NCBI GenBank assembly: GCA_963995525.1
Contig: OZ023214.1
Location: forward strand, 37,519,809-37,583,808
Length of the DNA: 64,000 bases
Origin: Escarpia spicata
Taxonomy: Eukaryota; Annelida; Polychaeta; Sabellida; Siboglinidae
Direction: 5' to 3'
Of the stretch, positions 55,701-61,700 are shown piece by piece. A program made the position numbers and the translations under genes. The notes under the pieces were generated by a model, which had not been told where the DNA came from, searched no databases, and worked only from the letters and a program-made list of their open reading frames with translations. Each line of letters opens with the position of its first letter. Position 1 is the stretch's first letter.

Positions 55701-58700
55701 GCTTTAAAAGTGTCAAGGGTGCTGGCAGCTACAGCTGTTTCAGGCAGATCGTTCCAGTCTTTGATGGTATTGGGGAGGAAAGAATGTTGTCTGTACTTGG
55801 TTCTGCACTGGATCTGGCAGAGCTGCTGTGAGTGCCCTCTTCTTTGTCTAATCGTAGCAGGATGGAGTTTGGAGCGATCGACTACAGCTTGGTTCTTAAT
55901 GATTTTATGTAACATGGTCAATCTTGCCACCTTTCTGCGGTACTGGAGGGAAGGCCATTTGAGTCTGTTGATCATTGTGGTGACACTAGATGTCTTCTGG
56001 TACTGGTTGACCACAAACCGAGCGGCTCTTCGCTGGACTGCCTCGATCTTATCAATGTTGCGCTGTGTGTAAGGGTCCCAGACTGAGCAAGCATACTCCA
56101 GTATGGGACGAACGAAGGTCTTGTATGCTGTCTCCTTCAGCTGGGTGGCGCTGATCTTGATGTTGCGACGTAAGAAACCTAGGGTCTTGTTGGCTTTAGC
56201 ACAGATGTTGTCAAAGTGCTGGTCCCAGCAGATGTCTCGGGTGATGGTAACGCCAAGGTACTTGGCAGAGGTGACCGTTGCCAATGTACAGCCATGGAGT
56301 AGGCATTGGCACTCCGCTATGTTCCTCTTGCGGGTGACAGGGAGAGTCATACATTTCCCTGGGTGGAAAGTCATGTCCCATCGTTGTTCCCAGTTTTCCA
56401 GTTGGTGGAGGTCGAGGTCAGTGGAGGAGAGGTGATAGACAGCGGTGTCATCAGCAAATAAGGGTGTCCGCGAAGTGAGTTGTTCTGGGAGGTCATTGAT
56501 GTAGGCCAGGAATAGTGCTGGGCCGACAACTGCCCCCTGTGGTACACCTGAGCGCACACTGACGTAGCCTGAGGTAGCATCGTTAACCACAACTGCTTGC
56601 CGCCGATTCCTGAGGAAAGCCCCGAGCCACTGGTTGACTTTGCCTTGGACTGCATAGTGGTGTAGCTTATGTAGTAGGAGACTGTGGTTAACCCGGTCGA
56701 AGGCTTTCGCAAAGTCCATTATTATGATGTCAGGCTTGGTGGCCTTGTTCCAAGTTCTCGCCGAGTTCTTCAGTGAAGTCCAGTAGTTGTGTTTCACAGG
56801 ATCTTAATTTGCAGAAGCCGTGTTGTTCTGGCCTGAGGATTCCATTGCTTTCGAGGTGATTCATCAGAACGCTGACGATGACATGTTCTAGGATCTTGCA
56901 TGGAACGCTTGTGATGGATACGGGACGGTAGTTTGTTGGATCATAGTGCTCGCCTTTCTTAAAATCGGGTGTTATGTTGGCTTCTCTCCAGTCCAATGGG
57001 ACTTCGCCTGTGCTGATAGAGGACTGGAAGATAGTAATCAAAATCGGGGCCGCTTCAGTTGCCAGTTCTCCGAGTACCCGTGGACTGATGTGGTCCAGCC
57101 ACATTGTAGGGATCTAGTTTGGTGAGAATCTTGTAAATGCCCACCTCTGAGATGACGAGGTCAATCAGTGTGGATGAATGTTCACCATAACTCATCTGGC
57201 ACCTGGCTTGGAATTCTTCATCAGTATACTCCATCCCTTCACTGAAGACGGCCTGGAAGTGGTTGTTCAGAGCTTTTGCTTGGGCCATCGGGTCTGTTAT
57301 GAGCTGTCCACTGACCTTCAAGGGGGAGATGCTAGCCTTGGAAGATCTCTGGTGTTTTATGAAGGTCCAAAAACACTTCAGAGAGTGGGAGCCTTCTGCT
57401 GACTCGGGGTCAACTGTGATCGCATCATTGATGAATGAATGAATGAACGTTTATTCAACAACAACAACAACATAATACATGCACAGTATGGTTTGCTGCT
57501 GCTGCTGCTGAAAGGACATAGCTGAAGTCATAGACTTATGTGTTGCTATGCCCTACTCGAACTATGAAAACTGAATAAATACAACAGGAATTATAAATAA
57601 ATCACAAAATAATATTCACAACTCATATAATTTTATAGACTGTTTACTATAGTGCTTGTGTTACTATTTCATGGGTTTAACAAAACGTCACCTTCAATTA
57701 ACAATTCACAAATATGTAGAAAGTAATGACAACTTGATTGCTTTTTTAAATTGTGTTAAACTTGGAAGCTGAGTCAATTTATTTGGTATTGATGTATTCC
57801 TAGTAGGAGTGACATATCTTGCACTGGATCTGGCTGCGTAGGCTTCTAGACTCCTTCCTTAGTTCTTCCAAGCCCTGCTTCTTCGTCTCTTTACCAGTTT
57901 ACGGATGTCTGGAGTGATCCATGGCTTGCTGATCTTTTGGCGTGCTTCCTTGTGTGGGACGAAGGATGATACTGCCTTGGTCAGGGTGTATCTAAACCTA
58001 GTCCACAATTCCTCTGTAGTGAGGCCGACTCTCTCTCTCTCTCTCTAGTTCAGCTTGAAGGTCCTTCAATGCCATCTTCATACTCTCCCAGTCGGCTTTC
58101 TTGTACAGTGGTATCTTCCATGGAGATTGCCTGATTTCCTGTGTTGTGGTCTGATAGTCCTGGGATCACTTCGACTCTTGGGATCAGTTGTGGGCTGTTA
58201 GTCAGGAAGAGATCCAGGGTGTTTTTTAATCTTGTTGATTCCATGACAAGCTGTTCCAACCCATGGTCGTGGATCATATCGATGAAACTGTTGTGGAGAC
58301 GAGGATGGACAGGTTTAGGTTTCAGGGACATAGTAGCCCAATCCCAGTCGGGGAAGTTGAAATCCCCTCGAATGAGGAAGTGTGCATTCGGGAACTTTGT
58401 AGCTTATACAGCACTGTGCCTATGTTTTTACTATCAGTCACGTACATCAGACAGACACAGTTCACACTGACAGACAGTTCATACCTGCAACTCTGTCACT
58501 TTCCAATCTATCTCCATCATCCGAGAAACGGGCAAAATCAAGTGAGTCAAAAGTCTGACAGCTTGATGTTCGATCTGCAGAGAAATACCGGGTATGCACA
58601 TACACAAAAGAAACTTGGGATACGTTATGTTGTCTTGTTTATATATATATATCTCTAAATCTTGAATAAAGACAAGCATCTGCTATTGATCAGCGTGATT

Positions 58701-61700
58701 CATCAGTCAGACATCAGATAGTACATTGCAGTTGATCTCCATTTACAACTGAGAGTTGACAAACAAATATCAATGTGTAAGTCACATATTTTGGCATTTC
58801 TGTTGTCAATAGCAACCAGGAAATGATCTTTTTACATTTATATTTAACAACATTTACTAGCTACAATGTTGAAAAATTAAATACAATATGAAATTATCAT
58901 ATTAATTTGCAAAATACAGGAACAAAAATCTGTTGTAATTTTGGCTGTCATATTGAACTTTAAATTTTAATATAATTTGTTTGTTTTGTGGCATAGTGCT
59001 GTAGCAACTGTATTATTTCACAAGTTCGCCTAGGCTAAATATTATCAGACACATTGACATCTTTACCTGTAATTTAGAAAATAATCATATCATGGGGATT
59101 CATGCAACAATTTACCAAATCTTGTTCAGAGTGTTTCTCAAAATTATAACATAATATAAATTACGGATACCCCTGGATTACACCAACACTCAAAAAACTT
59201 ATGCAAAAAAGGGACAAAATGTACAAATGTCACAAGCACACTCCAAAATACAAACATCTAAAACAAACTATACAGCAACAACTCAGAACTGCCTACTGGA
59301 ACTATGTAAATGAAATTGTCACCTCTACTGAAGATAGTCAACAAAAACAAGGTTATGCTAAGAGATTCTGGACTTACATGAAACACTGCCGTACAAACCA
59401 CACAGGGGTATCGCCTCTCAAACAAAATGGAATTCTACACTCAAACCCTAAAGCCAAAGTGGATATACTAAATCAGCAGTTTCAATCAGTCTTTACAGAT
59501 GACCCATCTCCCCAAGAAACCAAACTACCCAATCCAACACTACCAGAAACGCCAGAAATAGAAATTACAGAAGCTGGTGTACTAAAACTCCTACAAAATC
59601 TTAAACCTTATAAAGCACAAGGACCAGACAACATCAACCCAAGAATTCTAAAAGAATTGGCTGCTGAAATTGCACCATCGCTAACTTTAATCTTTCAGAA
59701 GTCATATGCTACAGGAGAAGTCCCCACAGACTGGCTAAAAGCAAATGTCTCACCTATTTTCAAGAATGGTCAAAAATACATAGCTTCAAATTATAGGCCC
59801 ATTTCCCTGACATGCATAGCATCAAAACTAATGGAACATATCTTGGTTAGTAGTATAATGAAACATGCACATTCACACAACATTCTTTATCATCTTCAAC
59901 ATGGCTTTCGCTCCCAAGTATCTTGCAAGACACAGCTTATTCAGTTCATACATGACTTAGTTACCCATATGCAGTCTGGCACGCAAACGGATGTCATAGT
60001 GATGGATTTCTCTAAAGCATTTGATAAGGTCAGCCATAAAAAACTGACTTACAAAATCCATCACTATGGCATCCAAGGCAAAACAAATTCCTGGATTCGA
60101 TCATTTTTAACAGACAGAACTCAAAGAGTCATAATAGAGCGAGAGGCCTCCTCTGAGGTACCCGTAACATCAGGAGTACCACAAGGCTCTGTACTTGGCC
60201 CTTGTCTATTCCTCTTTTATATAAATGACATCCCAGACAATATTACATCTACAGTTAGATTTTTTGCTGATGACACCATAATGTATATAGCCCTTAAGCC
60301 TAAGACAAATACAGCTGTGCTCCAGGAAGATCTTCACAAACTTGGAAAATGGGCCATAACCTGGAACATGGAATTCAATCTTCAAAAATGCCATGTCATA
60401 CCTGTAACAAGAAACAAAACTGTCATTAATAATCAATACATGCTTCATGGTCAAACACTAGAAACTGTTTCACAGGTAAAATATCTTGGTGTAACCATAA
60501 CCTCAGATCTCTGGTGGAATGCCCACATAAATAACATTTGTCTAAAAGCAAATAGATCACTAGGCTTACTCCGCAGAAATCTCAAAGTCCCGTCAATTCA
60601 AATAAAAACTCAGGCCTACTTCACCTTTGTCAGACCCATCATGGAGAACAGCTGTACTGTCTGGGATCCCTATACCCTTACACAAATAAACAAACTAGAA
60701 ATGATTCAACGCCGTGCAGCCCGATATGTCTTATATCGCCACGACAATACCTCCAGTGTAACAGACATGCTCCAGACATTAGGATGGAGATCCCTATCAG
60801 ACAGAAGAACTGATGCAAAACTATGTATGATGTACAAGATAGCAAATGGCCTAGTGGGTATACCAGCAAACCAATACCTTATTCCTATAAACGTAGTCAC
60901 TAGAAAACAACATTCCTTATCTTACCTTATCCCTCACTCCAGATGCAACTACCACTTGTATTCTTTTTTCCCCAGTACCATTCGACTTTGGAATTCCCTC
61001 CCTCAATATATTGTAAATCAAAACAGCCTGGATGCGTTTAAAAGCAACATCCAGACTTTGCACTACCCCATGTTTTAGACGTTAACAAGTTCTTCTGCAC
61101 GTATTTCTGTTTATTCACACAATAATTTGTGTTCTTATATATTGCACTCTAAAAACAAACAAAACATTTCCTGTTCGCCTGCCATGCCACGGCACCACCT
61201 GTATCCTCAGCATGTTGAGGCTAGGCGTGTATTGGAAGAAGAAATTTATTGGATCAATAATTAATGCCTATGCCTATGGCTATAGCCATAGGCTATACCA
61301 TGCATAAAAGACCCATTTTACTTTCATTGCCTAGATAACCACTGGAGAACGAAAGAATTCCTCTACGACTATAAAGCCAGGAAACCGTAGAGCTTTCACA
61401 GAAACAGACGTAGATCTGACCACCGAGGGCGAGGCTACCGCCTACGCCGCTACAGCTATAGCCTATGCCGGTCGGGAACAACCCAAATAAACCGGTCCTA
61501 AGTAATGTGTTTGACTTCTTATATATTTAAGGTTCATCTTCATTTGTCGTAGATGTTGTCGTTTTAAGGGGGGCTTCTACTTACGTAAATATCCGGGCGG
61601 CGGTGCTTCTGCTTGCTTCGTCCTCTCAAAATTTGCCGGGTTTGAGAAGAAGTCCCGTAGCCTGTGCAGTTCGCGTCCAGACTCTACCAGCTCCGTGTGA

